NCBI GenBank assembly: GCA_963580285.1
Contig: OY757016.1
Coordinates: forward strand, 38,703,124 to 38,767,123
Direction: 5' to 3'
Length of the DNA stretch: 64,000 bases
Source of the DNA: Lucinisca nassula
Lineage: Eukaryota; Mollusca; Bivalvia; Lucinida; Lucinidae
A program made the position numbers and the translations under genes. This document shows, in pieces, positions 1 through 7,329 of the stretch (its first letter is position 1; each line of letters opens with the position of its first letter). Below the pieces are notes generated by a model. The model was given only the letters and a program-made list of their open reading frames with translations. It did not search any database and was not told where the DNA came from.

Positions 1-39
1 TTTTCTGTCGAAAACCTCTGTGAACAAGTCCTGATGCCA

Positions 40-369
40 CTACTCCAGATAAGGAGGAGTAATGTGGATATGATCGAGAGGTTGTGGGTTGGAATCCGGC
101 CACCTGAGGTGAGGTGTGTCCTTGGGCAAGACATGAAATGCCACTTCCCCACTCCACCCATTTGTAAATGGGTAGCAGTGGTGTAAAAGTCACTGCCTCT
201 CTCTTGCACGCGTGTTAACATCCGGAATGAGTGTTCGAGAGCGATTCAAATAAGCTTGAAGCTACACGCTCATGATTTGATATACTTTACAACTGACCTC
301 CAAACTGTGATTTTTTACTCAATAAAAAACAGCTAGAGCTGATCTATTTCTTAAATAAAAAAAAAAAAA
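40..369 (+). repeat. tRNA-derived SINE-like repeat
   Basis: The start resembles a tRNA gene: 'ggttgtgggttggaatcc' looks like a degenerate B box. It is followed by 'gtgtccttgggcaagacat', a motif common in SINE bodies, and the unit ends near an A-rich run at 355-369. No open reading frame is evident. The boundaries are approximate and the family was not identified. Confidence 0.45.
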
Positions 370-540
370 GTTATCCCCAAATTATCTTTGTTACTCTTTC
401 TTATCTTGTGTACATACTGCAGAAATACTTTTAGCAGTGATCTGATAATCTAACTGTTTCCATATTCTGAAGATAACAAGACTTTCATTGATTGCAGATA
501 ACTTGATATAGTCAAAAAACTGTCACTTATACAGAGGACC

Positions 541-625
541 CTTGTTATAACGACAGTATTTGTTCCTTATTATTGTGCCATTATAATGAATTTGCCGTTA
601 TAATGAATCCCAGTTAGGAGTATGA
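541..625. repeat. MITE-like fragment 'cgttataa' family
   Basis: The segment with repeated 'gttataa(c/t)g' motifs reappears in reverse orientation at 52206-52305 and in part at 51685-51740. It looks like one end of a short non-autonomous DNA element. Confidence 0.4.
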
Positions 626-665
626 TGGGGAATAAAAGGCCTTTTCCCCATTGTTTGATATTTGC

Positions 666-950
666 AGGGCAGTAACATTCTTTTGTGGAGATTGATCATG
701 AGATCGTTTTTATGGCCATTATTTCCCTATTGCTGATTCAAGAAATACTGTTTCTGGCAAAAGAATGTGCACTGTACTGGTTAACCCCTTATGTATATGC
801 ATGCCCAGGAAATGTGTGGTTAGGTAAACTGGCTGGCTTGATATTACCTGTATAGTGTTGACTCTGCTTTTCCTTAAAACATAATCCTTATTATCCAGAA
901 AAAAAGCTGTAAACATATGATAAAAGAATCCTTTTTTCATTAAAATGTTT
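666..950 (-). repeat. SINE-like repeat, reverse copy
   Basis: Read on the minus strand, this matches copies at 57705-57870, 57966-58130, 55401-55735, 59573-59735 and (minus) 27500-27670. Shared pieces include 'gtttaa(t/c)ggccca', 'cctgggcaggcttat', 'attcttttgcca' and 'ctgcccttcttgaat'. Short open frames across it are incidental. Confidence 0.5.
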
Positions 951-1430
951 TTAAAAACAAGATGATGATGATTGAAACCCCCTCCCCTTTCCTGTTTTAG
1001 TTATGCAAACACAATTTTATGAACAATACAAATTATACAAGGTCATGCAACTGTCATCTAGCCCATTCAAATTGAAAGGATTTCTGTTTGGATTGCAGGT
1101 TGTTAAAATTAACATAACTTCAAATGCATTTACTTACCAAATACCAGTTACTCTCAAAATGGCTCTGGACTGTGTGATCTCAGCATCACATAGCCAGAAG
1201 CCGTTTTGAGAGTCACTAGTATTTGTATTTGACAAGATATAGCTGCATATGCAAACAGAGACAGACTCTTTGCACACATAAACTGTTATATCCAACATCA
1301 TGCTTTGATGCATATGATCCTGTTGTAAACATTATGGAAACACGCCTATACAAATACATTGTATACTTAACCGCTGAAAATATGAAAATTTTACGATGGA
1401 AAACTGTGATATTTTTCTTATTTGTGCTCA
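951..1430. other. intronic sequence, nothing recognised
   Basis: AT-rich sequence upstream of the first visible XPC exon. Short open frames on both strands overlap each other and show no protein-like features. I see no exon, RNA gene or clear repeat. Confidence 0.4.
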
Positions 1431-1504
1431 AAATATAGATTGTGGGTACTTGTTAGAACCGCCTCAATGAGGCAGTTCTAACAAGTATTTACAATCTATA
1501 TTTC
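1431..1504. repeat. palindromic hairpin element
   Basis: An inverted repeat centred near 1467: arm 'gttagaaccgcctca' is followed by 'tgaggcagttctaac', and the outer arms 'aaaatatagatt' and 'aatctatattt' also pair. Relatives occur at 57584-57650, 63225-63250 and 63455-63525, with looser relatives at 43021-43200. Confidence 0.7.
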
Positions 1505-1608
1505 AGAGTAGAAATGAGAAAAATAATGTTTACCCCAGTTTTACTATATAAAGTGGGGTTGAAAGGGGTAAAAAATATTTAGGCATATTTTCATTATGAA
1601 CATTTCAG

Positions 1609-1720
1609 GTATGCCTTGAAGAGACATCTGTTAAAGTTTGAAGCCATATACCCTGACACAGCGATACCCCTGGGATATATCAGAGGGGAGCCTGTCTATG
1701 CCAGAGAATGTGTTCAAGTT
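1609..1720 (+). CDS. XPC: XPC (Rad4) exon: BHD1 part 1
   Basis: XPC is the damage-recognition subunit of global-genome nucleotide excision repair; with RAD23B and centrin-2 it binds helix-distorting lesions in the nucleus and recruits TFIIH. This exon follows 'catttcag' and ends before 'gtaagt'. Its first base completes a split codon, then it reads 37 codons beginning [15 protein letters not shown] and ending YARECVQV, closely matching the start of beta-hairpin domain 1 of animal XPC. Upstream exons (transglutaminase-like domain) are not in the window. The eight downstream exons join in phase. The next exon is 13.4 kb away because the intron carries the 11.7 kb virus-like insertion and a tandem array. 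Confidence 0.93.
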
Positions 1721-1748
1721 GTAAGTTTGTATGATTTTGATATTTTGT

Positions 1749-2050
1749 TTGTTTGTTTGATTTGAGGTTTAATGTCCCCGTCAACACTGTAAAGGTCATT
1801 TTGGAGACGTTGCTTCCCATTTTGTGGGACTTTTACCCGACTTTGAGATGAAATGACATCTCAAGCCCTGTCGCCCATGAAACCAATAGGGTTTATTAGC
1901 ATGGACGGTCTGCCTCACACCGCGGTTCCTGGACAGGCTTAGATCCTCTAACCGTTTTACCAGCACTAGTGTGCGGGCCGGATTCAGCTCTGCGTGGAAG
2001 CATCATGCAGCCCATAGATTTCTTCAAGCCCCTATGGGCGGGGATATTTT
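1749..2050 (+). repeat. interspersed repeat, 'gatttgaggttt' family
   Basis: This begins 'gtttgatttgaggttt' and contains 'gtccccgtcaacactgta', 'gtgggacttttacccga', 'gagatgaaatgacatctcaa' and 'cttagatcctcta'. The same order recurs at 23982-24255 and 32452-32755 (+) and at 32880-33068, 34470-34710 and 51880-52175 (-). It is a ~270-300 bp high-copy SINE-like unit with no coding capacity. Confidence 0.7.
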
Positions 2051-2179
2051 GATGTCAGTTCAGATGTTACCGTATAGTTTATTCTGTAATGTCTTTCTTA
2101 TTTAGCAGTATGATAACATTATTTGGTACTTTCCATATGTTTGTGAAATGTCATGTTGCAATGTCATGAGCACCTATTC

Positions 2180-2259
2180 CTGTAACAGTTTCAGGTATCA
2201 TTTTTGTTGCACCTGCTTTAGCAGGAAGACATAGGCGTGCAAGTTTCCGTCCGTCCGTC
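2180..2259 (+). repeat. host repeat flank with (CCGT)n target tract
   Basis: The stretch 'gttgcacctgctttagc' to 'gcgtgcaagtttccgtccg' reads as the start of a host interspersed repeat. It is interrupted at its CCGT run by the insertion that begins at ~2260. The matching CCGT run on the far side is at 13954-13975 and continues into the array at 14003. Confidence 0.5.
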
Positions 2260-2289
2260 CGTGTTTACGAATGGACACTTATTGGGTAT
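2260..2289 (+). repeat. left terminal inverted repeat of the element
   Basis: Aligned with the reverse complement of 13925-13954, about 24 of 30 positions match. Both inner ends read 'attgggtat' and both outer ends touch a CCGT run. Confidence 0.65.
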
Positions 2290-2327
2290 TTTGTAAGTTC
2301 AATGGGCACTTGATGGGTAATTTCGCT

Positions 2328-2830
2328 TGTTGGGTATACCCAACAGTCAGATCTATCTAAACGTGTTCAATGATACCATATTGGTTATTTGGTACAAGGT
2401 ACCCAACAAATATTTGGACACTGAAGTCCGTAAAATCTGTCCATTAGATGGACAGCCCGTTGCCTGTTGGGTATTCCCAATACTTTTGGATATTCACATG
2501 TTGGGTATACCCAATAGTCCTTGCGGATGGACATACAATGGACTATTGGGTATACCCAACAGGGATCAGATGGTTGTTAGGTAGAAAGTATGCACATAAG
2601 GCACATATTGGGTACTAATTTACAGTTGGTTATACGAAATACTGAAGGTACCTGCTGGGTATACCCAATACTGTTGGGTATTCACCTGTTGGGTATACCC
2701 AATAGTCCATGCGGACAGACATACAATGGACTATTGGGTATACCCAACAGGGATCAGATGGTTATTGGGTAGAAAGTATGCATAGAAGGCACATATTGGG
2801 TACTTATTTACTGTTGGGTAAGAAGGCAGC
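2328..2830. repeat. left-end palindrome cluster, possible replication origin
   Basis: Perfect copies of TTGGGTATACCCAA lie at 2330, 2501, 2546, 2689 and 2734, with near copies at 2467 and 2655. A ~137-bp block is tandemly duplicated at 188-bp spacing (about 2494-2630 and 2682-2818). Within each block two palindromes face each other through 'aatagtcc' and 'ggactatt', making a long hairpin. The same 14-mer recurs in the central control region at 6789. The arrangement suits Rep binding or nicking at a terminal origin; that role is inference. Confidence 0.6.
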
Positions 2831-3070
2831 AATATGTAATGAGATATACTTAAAAGTTCATAGAGGGGCTACATTGATGGAAAGACTGACCAAACAGTTC
2901 TTGATTAGGCCAATTATTTATGCTAAATCAGTTGCTAATATTCGTTTGTATTAATTTGTTTGGGACAACCGGTTGGACTTCGGGAACACCCCCAATCCGG
3001 GCGTTTTCAGAGCCCAATCGATTGCCCCCTTGTTCTATATAGTTTTAGTTATTGGTTAGAATTTGTAGTT

Positions 3071-3143
3071 GACACTTTAGCTCAGTTGGTAGAGCACTGG
3101 TCTGATAAGCCGGAGGTCATAGGTTCGATTCCTATTTGTGTCA
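3071..3143 (+). tRNA. tRNA-Ile(GAU)-like gene
   Basis: The 73-nt cloverleaf reads 7-bp acceptor, TA, D arm GCTC/GAGC, anticodon stem CTGGT/GCCGG with loop CTGATAA (anticodon GAT at 3104-3106), 5-nt variable loop, T arm ATAGG-TTCGATT-CCTAT and discriminator A. CCA is not encoded. A T run at ~3146-3155 would serve as a Pol III terminator. Acceptor pairs 6-67 and 7-66 are T-T mismatches, so function is uncertain. Nuclear animal tRNA-Ile normally has AAU or UAU; GAU is typical of bacteria and organelles. It lies inside the virus-like element, between its left palindromes and the 3' end of rep. Confidence 0.75.
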
Positions 3144-3213
3144 TATTTTTTTTTTATAAAAGAGCTCTTTTATAAGACAACAAGCAACACATCTGTAAAG
3201 TTTTCAAGCTATA

Positions 3214-3219
3214 TTTATT
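3214..3219 (-). terminator. poly(A) signal for the early unit
   Basis: AATAAA on the minus strand, 29 bases past the rep stop codon. Its position fits the 3' end of the leftward early transcript. Confidence 0.55.
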
Positions 3220-3247
3220 GTTGTTATTTTCAGTTGCTTTACCATGA

Positions 3248-4714
3248 TTAAACATTGTATTCTGGATGTGGTGTCAATGTTCCATCCCGAACCCCACCCA
3301 TGGCCTGATTGTCCTCAATCTCAAGGACGCACCATCTGTTGAGCGACAGTAAGGTTTTATCGGGGTATGAGTTTGAAAAGACCACGACTATAGGACTACT
3401 GAAAATTTTCCTTTGTACAACATACTTAGTCGATATGATATAGCCATTCTTGAGATCTTCGATCAACCTTAAATTGTTTGGTACTGTTGATCTGGGAAGA
3501 TCAAACAGTACCAAACTCTCCAGGTTGAACAGGAAACTGTTATTCCTATAGTCCAGGTCTTGGTACATGACGGTTTTACCAAACAACCCCGTGGCCATCA
3601 GATATTGGCACATGATTGATTTACCTGCACCACCAGTTTCATCCACGACCCAGAACACGGTCCTATCACAATCTCCATGATCACGAATCTCGTTTATCAA
3701 CTGCTGTTGCCAGTTTAACAAATGTAGATCCTTGACACGGTCGTGGATGACCCTGGATTCGTGCAGATTATGTTCATGTGCCATTACTGACTCAAAAACC
3801 TTTCTGTCGCACGCACTTATGGTAGATGGGATGTAATCCCCATAAGTGGTAGTGGCTAATGTCGTTTCTTGGAAATATTTCGTCGCACGATATACGGTGG
3901 ACGTAAATTTCATTGGAATGTTCAGGAGGACAGCCTGTTTATCCTCCTTTGTCACGTACCTGACACATTCCCTGAAATTTACAGGGCGCCGTATATCGTC
4001 GATTCTAAACCCAAATTTTTTGTAGAACAGACGTTTGAATACCGCAAACGTGTATTTTTTTTCAGTTTGACAGTACATGTGCGCATGTGGATGCTTCATT
4101 CGAAGGGCGCCATATTCGTTACATATGGCGGCCTTCTGAATGAAGTTTGCTGCCTTGGTCATGCGTTTTCGTTTGCGAAGACTTCGTCTGGCATCTTTGA
4201 AAAGTTCAGGATGTCTCTCATAGATTTTTTTTATGATATCCCCATGGGTTTCTGGACCACCGGCGGTTGGCTTGTTATAATGTTTCTTTTTGTTTCTCAT
4301 GTATCTCAGTTTAGCTTTATGGTTGGGAGTCATTCGGTGTCTTGATAGTAATTCCATCCACCGAAAAGTCTCACAGCAGATAGTGCACGAACAGGCAGCT
4401 TTCATTAATCTGTGCGCTATTCTATACTTTAATGGTCGCTGGAATTCTAGCAAGAAATGACTCCCTGCTTTTGCCTTGTCTGTTTTCGGTCGTGCAAATG
4501 ATAACTCATCCAGATCGCCGGTGCCAGAAACCGTTTCGTCGGCGACTGCAACTGTGTCTTTTACTTGATTCGTATGTCTCCTTGATTTCAAATGTGGTTT
4601 TACGTTTCTCTTTTGTTTGATAATGATGTTACATACAGTACAAAAGTACTCATTATTATCTTGTTTCAAAATCAAGGAGCCAAACTCATCAGACTCAGAT
4701 GCAGTTGCAGTCAC
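3248..4714 (-). CDS. CRESS-like Rep: zinc fingers, HUH nickase, SF3 helicase
   Basis: This reading frame spans ~488 codons from a GTG that overlaps the stop of the upstream frame. Residues, counted from the GTG: U1-type C2H2 fingers C25/C28/H41/H47 and C110/C113/H126/H132; an HUH-like motif HPHAHMY (208-214); YVTK (253-256), whose Tyr would attack DNA; Walker A TGGAGKS (360-366); Walker B LVLFDLPR (401-408); motif C VVVFSNSYPD (443-452), then LSLNRW. The last three resemble circular ssDNA-virus Reps more than parvovirus NS1. Expected role: nick the origin and unwind during rolling-circle or rolling-hairpin replication in the nucleus. The first in-frame ATG is residue 104, after finger 1, so expression probably continues from the upstream frame across the A8 run at 4726-4733. 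No catalytic motif is visibly damaged. Confidence 0.85.
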   Translation of the reverse strand: MTATASESDEFGSLILKQDNNEYFCTVCNIIIKQKRNVKPHLKSRRHTNQVKDTVAVADETVSGTGDLDELSFARPKTDKAKAGSHFLLEFQRPLKYRIAHRLMKAACSCTICCETFRWMELLSRHRMTPNHKAKLRYMRNKKKHYNKPTAGGPETHGDIIKKIYERHPELFKDARRSLRKRKRMTKAANFIQKAAICNEYGALRMKHPHAHMYCQTEKKYTFAVFKRLFYKKFGFRIDDIRRPVNFRECVRYVTKEDKQAVLLNIPMKFTSTVYRATKYFQETTLATTTYGDYIPSTISACDRKVFESVMAHEHNLHESRVIHDRVKDLHLLNWQQQLINEIRDHGDCDRTVFWVVDETGGAGKSIMCQYLMATGLFGKTVMYQDLDYRNNSFLFNLESLVLFDLPRSTVPNNLRLIEDLKNGYIISTKYVVQRKIFSSPIVVVFSNSYPDKTLLSLNRWCVLEIEDNQAMGGVRDGTLTPHPEYNV

Positions 4715-5670
4715 CGATGTTTTTGTTTTTTTTCCACAGAGTTGTCAGTGTTTTCAGTTGGAGGTTGTTTTGTACCTCTGGGGGGTTCTGTTGGCTTGGT
4801 GGCTGGTTTGGCTGTTTGGGTATTTTTCTTATGTTGATACCCGGTGATGTGTCTTTCATAGTATTCTCGTGAGAGACCTTTCTTTCCACACGGTTCGCAA
4901 TCATATTTGTCTGTAATAATTGGTGTATTTAGGGCTTTTTGTCGCTCTAAATGCGCCAAATATTCACAGTCATCTTCTATGTCATATAATGGACAGTTAT
5001 GGAGAGGATACACCTCTATCAGTCTATGGTTCCGGCATCTCTCCATACATGTCCGACACTCTTCTGCCATATGGACAGCCACATCCTTCCGCCCAAACCA
5101 GCAGAACCCCAGCATCTTTGTCTTATACTTATACATAATTTGATGGTGGTAGCTTTTGACATGCTCCGGCCAATCACCAATATATATTCTGACGTCACAT
5201 ACCTGACAATGTCGTACTTCAAACTCAGGATGATCTGTGTCATTCTGAGGATGAACGACGACATTGTCTCCAAGACTCAATCTCAGCCATTTCTGCATTC
5301 CAGTAGACATCACTAAGTATTCTGCCTGTAAAATCTTAGTTTTCATGTTCTGTTGAACCTCAGAGTGATCTTTATCACTATTTTGGTAGTTAGACTGGCT
5401 TCTGGTCGGAGCACGACTCCTATTGGAACTACCGTTCCGATCAACCGATCTACTTGGTCTCGGGGCCGGGCACGGACCGGGTGTTGAAGGCCCGGGTTGT
5501 GGCTCATCAGGTTGATCATGAACATTTACTTGCAGTTTGACCATCTCATCTTGTGTTAATGGGTCATTATTCCCAGTGGCTAGCTTTCTAACACGTTTAT
5601 GAATATTCATAAGTTGACTCAATCCATCTAACTTAAATTGCTTCACCCTTCTGGAATTCATGGGGTTCAC
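4711..5670 (-). CDS. zinc-finger segment of the early protein
   Basis: An open frame of 319 codons from a GTG that overlaps the TGA of the preceding frame; the first ATG is codon 4 (5659-5661). Seen: a basic N-terminal part, a Pro/Ser/Arg-rich linker (~52-95), then Cys/His clusters: C155/C158/H170/H175, C190, C205/C208/C212, C226/C235 and a U1/matrin-type finger C258/C261/H274/H280. The tail is Lys/Pro-rich. The frame is open upstream of the GTG through the A8 run at 5721-5728, so it is probably the middle of one long early polypeptide rather than a separate gene. It ends at 4711 while rep is already open in the -1 frame. Likely nucleic-acid binding. No specific family recognised. Confidence 0.7.
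   Translation of the reverse strand: MNPMNSRRVKQFKLDGLSQLMNIHKRVRKLATGNNDPLTQDEMVKLQVNVHDQPDEPQPGPSTPGPCPAPRPSRSVDRNGSSNRSRAPTRSQSNYQNSDKDHSEVQQNMKTKILQAEYLVMSTGMQKWLRLSLGDNVVVHPQNDTDHPEFEVRHCQVCDVRIYIGDWPEHVKSYHHQIMYKYKTKMLGFCWFGRKDVAVHMAEECRTCMERCRNHRLIEVYPLHNCPLYDIEDDCEYLAHLERQKALNTPIITDKYDCEPCGKKGLSREYYERHITGYQHKKNTQTAKPATKPTEPPRGTKQPPTENTDNSVEKKQKHR
4726..4733 (-). promoter_or_regulatory. A8 run at the zinc-finger/Rep frame change
   Basis: On the minus strand eight A's follow a G; in the incoming frame they fall as A_AAA_AAA and a C follows. Stepping back one base passes from the zinc-finger frame to the rep frame, and the two frames overlap by only a few dozen bases here. This is either a programmed -1 frameshift site or a homopolymer-length mutation or assembly error. 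I did not find a clear downstream pseudoknot by eye. Confidence 0.5.
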
Positions 5671-5981
5671 CAGTTCTTTTTCATATTTTTCCCGTCTGAT
5701 AGGAAAGAAAACCCTAAACGTTTTTTTTGGGTTGGTGGGGTTGCTTTCATTGGCTTCATTGTTTTTTCAAACATCTCCACGTACTCATTAGTTGATCGTT
5801 CGTATTCATTTACTACTGGTTCATCGTTGAATGACACCCTTCGGCGCACTGCAGGAGGTGGGGCTAGTTCAGGGTCTTCCTCCTGCTCTGGTTCGGGTTC
5901 GTCGTCCGATGAGACTGATATGCATGGACTGGAGTCAGAGGAAATCTCTATTGGTGCCTCCATTTCCTCCCGCTTCCTTTT
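5667..5981 (-). CDS. early protein, second exon: acidic region
   Basis: This frame follows an intron acceptor (TTTCAG ending at 5982) and opens with KRKREE, a possible nuclear-localisation signal. It continues with a Ser/Asp/Glu/Pro-rich acidic stretch such as SSDDEPEPEQEEDPE, and stops at 5667. The stop falls soon after the A8 run at 5721-5728. A -1 shift at that run instead leads straight into the zinc-finger frame. No family recognised; composition suggests a disordered regulatory N-terminus for the Rep. Confidence 0.6.
   Translation of the reverse strand, partial: KRKREEMEAPIEISSDSSPCISVSSDDEPEPEQEEDPELAPPPAVRRRVSFNDEPVVNEYERSTNEYVEMFEKTMKPMKATPPTQKKRLGFSFLSDGKNMKKNW
5721..5728 (-). promoter_or_regulatory. 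A8 run at the acidic/zinc-finger frame change
   Basis: Minus-strand sequence C-A8-C. In the incoming frame the A's again fall as the slippery heptamer A_AAA_AAA, as at 4726-4733. A -1 step moves from the acidic exon frame into the zinc-finger frame. It could be a programmed frameshift or an indel. Confidence 0.5.
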
Positions 5982-6019
5982 CTGAAACAACAAGGAAACA
6001 AAAAAATTGAATAACATAC
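5982..6019 (-). other. 38-nt mini-intron in the early gene
   Basis: On the minus strand the segment starts G|GTATGT and ends in a pyrimidine-rich tract with TTTCAG|A. Removal joins the two acidic frames in phase 0 between Arg72 and Lys. Without splicing the first frame runs on through hydrophobic residues unlike the rest of the protein and stops at 5948. At 38 nt it would be an unusually short intron for an animal cell. Splicing is inferred from signals only. Confidence 0.55.
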
Positions 6020-6235
6020 CCGTGCAATAATCCGGTCAATGACAGGTTGCAGACTCGGCAAAGCCTCGTCGTCGTCCAAGTAGGGGTTTGGGGGGATTGT
6101 GTCACCATCAACTTCATCACGTTCATCGTTAATAAAATTCTCATTATAATCTCCTAAATCCTCTATATCACTCTCATCATCGCTCGTATTTTCCTCCTCC
6201 TCAACCTCACATTCAAAATCTATAAACTCAGCCAT
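6020..6235 (-). CDS. early protein, first exon
   Basis: Starts at ATG 6233-6235 with a G following (good Kozak +4) and reads 72 codons beginning MAEFIDFECEVEEEE. It is strongly acidic (many D/E) and ends at a GTATGT donor. I chose this ATG over the in-frame one 81 bases upstream because the upstream part is basic and lies in the control region. With the following segments it would form one early polypeptide of roughly 980 residues, if splicing and the two frame changes are real. Confidence 0.6.
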
Positions 6236-6321
6236 GATAACGTGTGTTGATGTTATTTGCAACTGTGGACTTTGAATTCTCCGCTTAAAATTTGACCTCA
6301 CGTGGTTTGGTGTCATCCGAT

Positions 6322-6443
6322 TATTGGTTCCGACTTTTCTTGCTGCGTTGCTGCGGCAGGTATACTAGATATACTTTATACCTGCCGCGCAGCACGCAGC
6401 ATAGCAAGTACAGTAGCTCAGAAAAGCCGGGAACCAATATTGA
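6322..6443. repeat. long hairpin, arm repeated at 6821-6874
   Basis: The left arm runs from 'attggttccgacttttcttg' to 'gcggcaggtat'. The right arm runs from 'atacctgccgc' to 'agaaaagccgggaaccaat'. They pair with interruptions around a short AT-rich centre near 6370. The right arm recurs almost unchanged at ~6821-6874. A stem-loop beside Rep-encoding DNA is a candidate nicking site; no nonanucleotide was identified. Confidence 0.65.
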
Positions 6444-6468
6444 TCTTGTGACGTCATATGTGACGTCG

Positions 6469-6475
6469 TATAAAA
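6469..6475 (+). promoter_or_regulatory. TATA box
   Basis: TATAAAA directly after TGACGTCA and a second CRE half-site. It is oriented for a rightward transcript; the 58-bp repeats that follow carry TTTAAAAAG variants. Confidence 0.45.
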
Positions 6476-6544
6476 AAGTACCCAAGAAACATTGGACCTG
6501 GGCGGGAAAAATATAGATTTTGTGACTTCATCATGTATGTGACG

Positions 6545-6776
6545 TAGTTTAAAAAGTACCCAAGAAAAAATTGGACTTGTTTCTGTCCGTAAATATGTTG
6601 GGTAGTTTAAAAAGTACCCAAGAAAAAATTGGACTTGTTTCTGTCCTTAAATATGTTGGGTAGTTTAAAAAGTACCCAAGAAAAAATTGGACTTATTTCT
6701 GTCCGTAAATATGTTGGGTAGTTTAAAAAGTACCCAAGAAAAAATTGGACTTGTTTCTGTCCGTAAATATGTTGGG
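6545..6776 (+). repeat. four tandem 58-bp repeats
   Basis: Copies start at 6545, 6603, 6661 and 6719 with exact 58-bp spacing and only a few substitutions. Each contains TTTAAAAAGTACCC and 'ttggactt(g/a)tttctgtcc', and the later ones end ATGTTGGG. A degenerate partial copy precedes them at ~6470. They resemble a viral enhancer or iteron array. Open frames across them are incidental. Confidence 0.85.
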
Positions 6777-6910
6777 TATACCCTAAAGTTGGGTATACCC
6801 AAGAGTTCATGTGACGTAGTTCAGCACGCAGCACAGCAAGTACAGCAGCTCAGAAAAGCCGGGAACCAATATTGCATACGACACTATCGATTTTTTTGCA
6901 CACGATACAA

Positions 6911-6974
6911 TCACGAGATATTATGACGTCATCAGAATTTTAGCGCGAAGTTATGACGTCATAATATCTCGTGA
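6911..6974. promoter_or_regulatory. 22-bp inverted repeat carrying two CRE sites
   Basis: Arms 6911-6932 and 6953-6974 are perfect reverse complements separated by 20 bases. Each holds TGACGTCA (6924-6931, 6954-6961), the consensus CREB/ATF site. The pair lies ~100 bp upstream of the first late ORF. Confidence 0.75.
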
Positions 6975-7055
6975 CTTTCCGGAGCCAATCGGATTACGGA
7001 AATATCCGGAAATAACCGGTTCATTCCGGGAATTCCAACGGACAAGTAAAGACAC

Positions 7056-7061
7056 GTAAGT
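7056..7061 (+). promoter_or_regulatory. possible late leader splice donor
   Basis: A consensus GTAAGT just before the first late ATG (7072). Acceptor-like sites 'atttttcag' (ends 8469) and 'tttctttcag' (ends 9818) precede later ORFs, which could let one promoter serve several late genes. Inference from motifs only. Confidence 0.35.
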
Positions 7062-7071
7062 TACTTTCTCA

Positions 7072-7329
7072 ATGGAAAATATTTGTGAAAGCATTAAATT
7101 GTGCTGTTCTTGTGGATCGGAGGAAGAACATAAGGAATTAGTTAGCCGTAGGAACTTCGAGGATAACTTTCTGAAGAGGTACTTTGAAAATAATACACTT
7201 TCTATCGGCATTCAGTTAGACGGCCATCTCAAAGATTATCCGTCCTTATTCTATCTGATTCAAAAGAGAATTGACGAGGCATTTGATGTGTTACCATGTC
7301 GGCGGGACACTGTAGAACAATCGAATTGA
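7072..7329 (+). CDS. late ORF 1, small unknown protein
   Basis: 85 codons from ATG 7072, the first ORF of the rightward cluster. It is soluble, with a Cys cluster near the N-terminus (CCSCGS) and mixed charge after that. I do not recognise it. Its end overlaps the start of the next ORF (ATG 7296) by ~34 bases in another frame, as in compact viral genomes. Position suggests a late or accessory protein. Confidence 0.55.
   Translation: MENICESIKLCCSCGSEEEHKELVSRRNFEDNFLKRYFENNTLSIGIQLDGHLKDYPSLFYLIQKRIDEAFDVLPCRRDTVEQSN

Larger units (their letters stand above)
6236..7071. promoter_or_regulatory. central bidirectional control region
   Basis: Non-coding DNA between the divergent early and late units. 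It contains a long imperfect inverted repeat around 6322-6443, a CRE-like TGACGTCA (6449-6456), a TATA box (6469-6475), four 58-bp repeats (6545-6776), the element's 14-bp palindrome (6789-6802), a second copy of the hairpin arm (~6821-6874) and a 22-bp inverted repeat holding two CREs (6911-6974). A CACGTG E-box sits at 6299-6304 near the early start. The layout matches polyoma-type control regions with promoters, enhancer and possibly origin. Confidence 0.7.

Noticed and set aside
2960..3175. 71-codon frame containing LAQLVEHWSDKPEVIGSIP
   Set aside because: This peptide is the typical false translation of a tRNA gene; the tRNA at 3071-3143 explains it.
3869..5985. Plus-strand open frames opposite the Rep and zinc-finger genes
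   Set aside because: They are antisense shadows of strongly supported minus-strand coding sequence and have no protein-like motifs.
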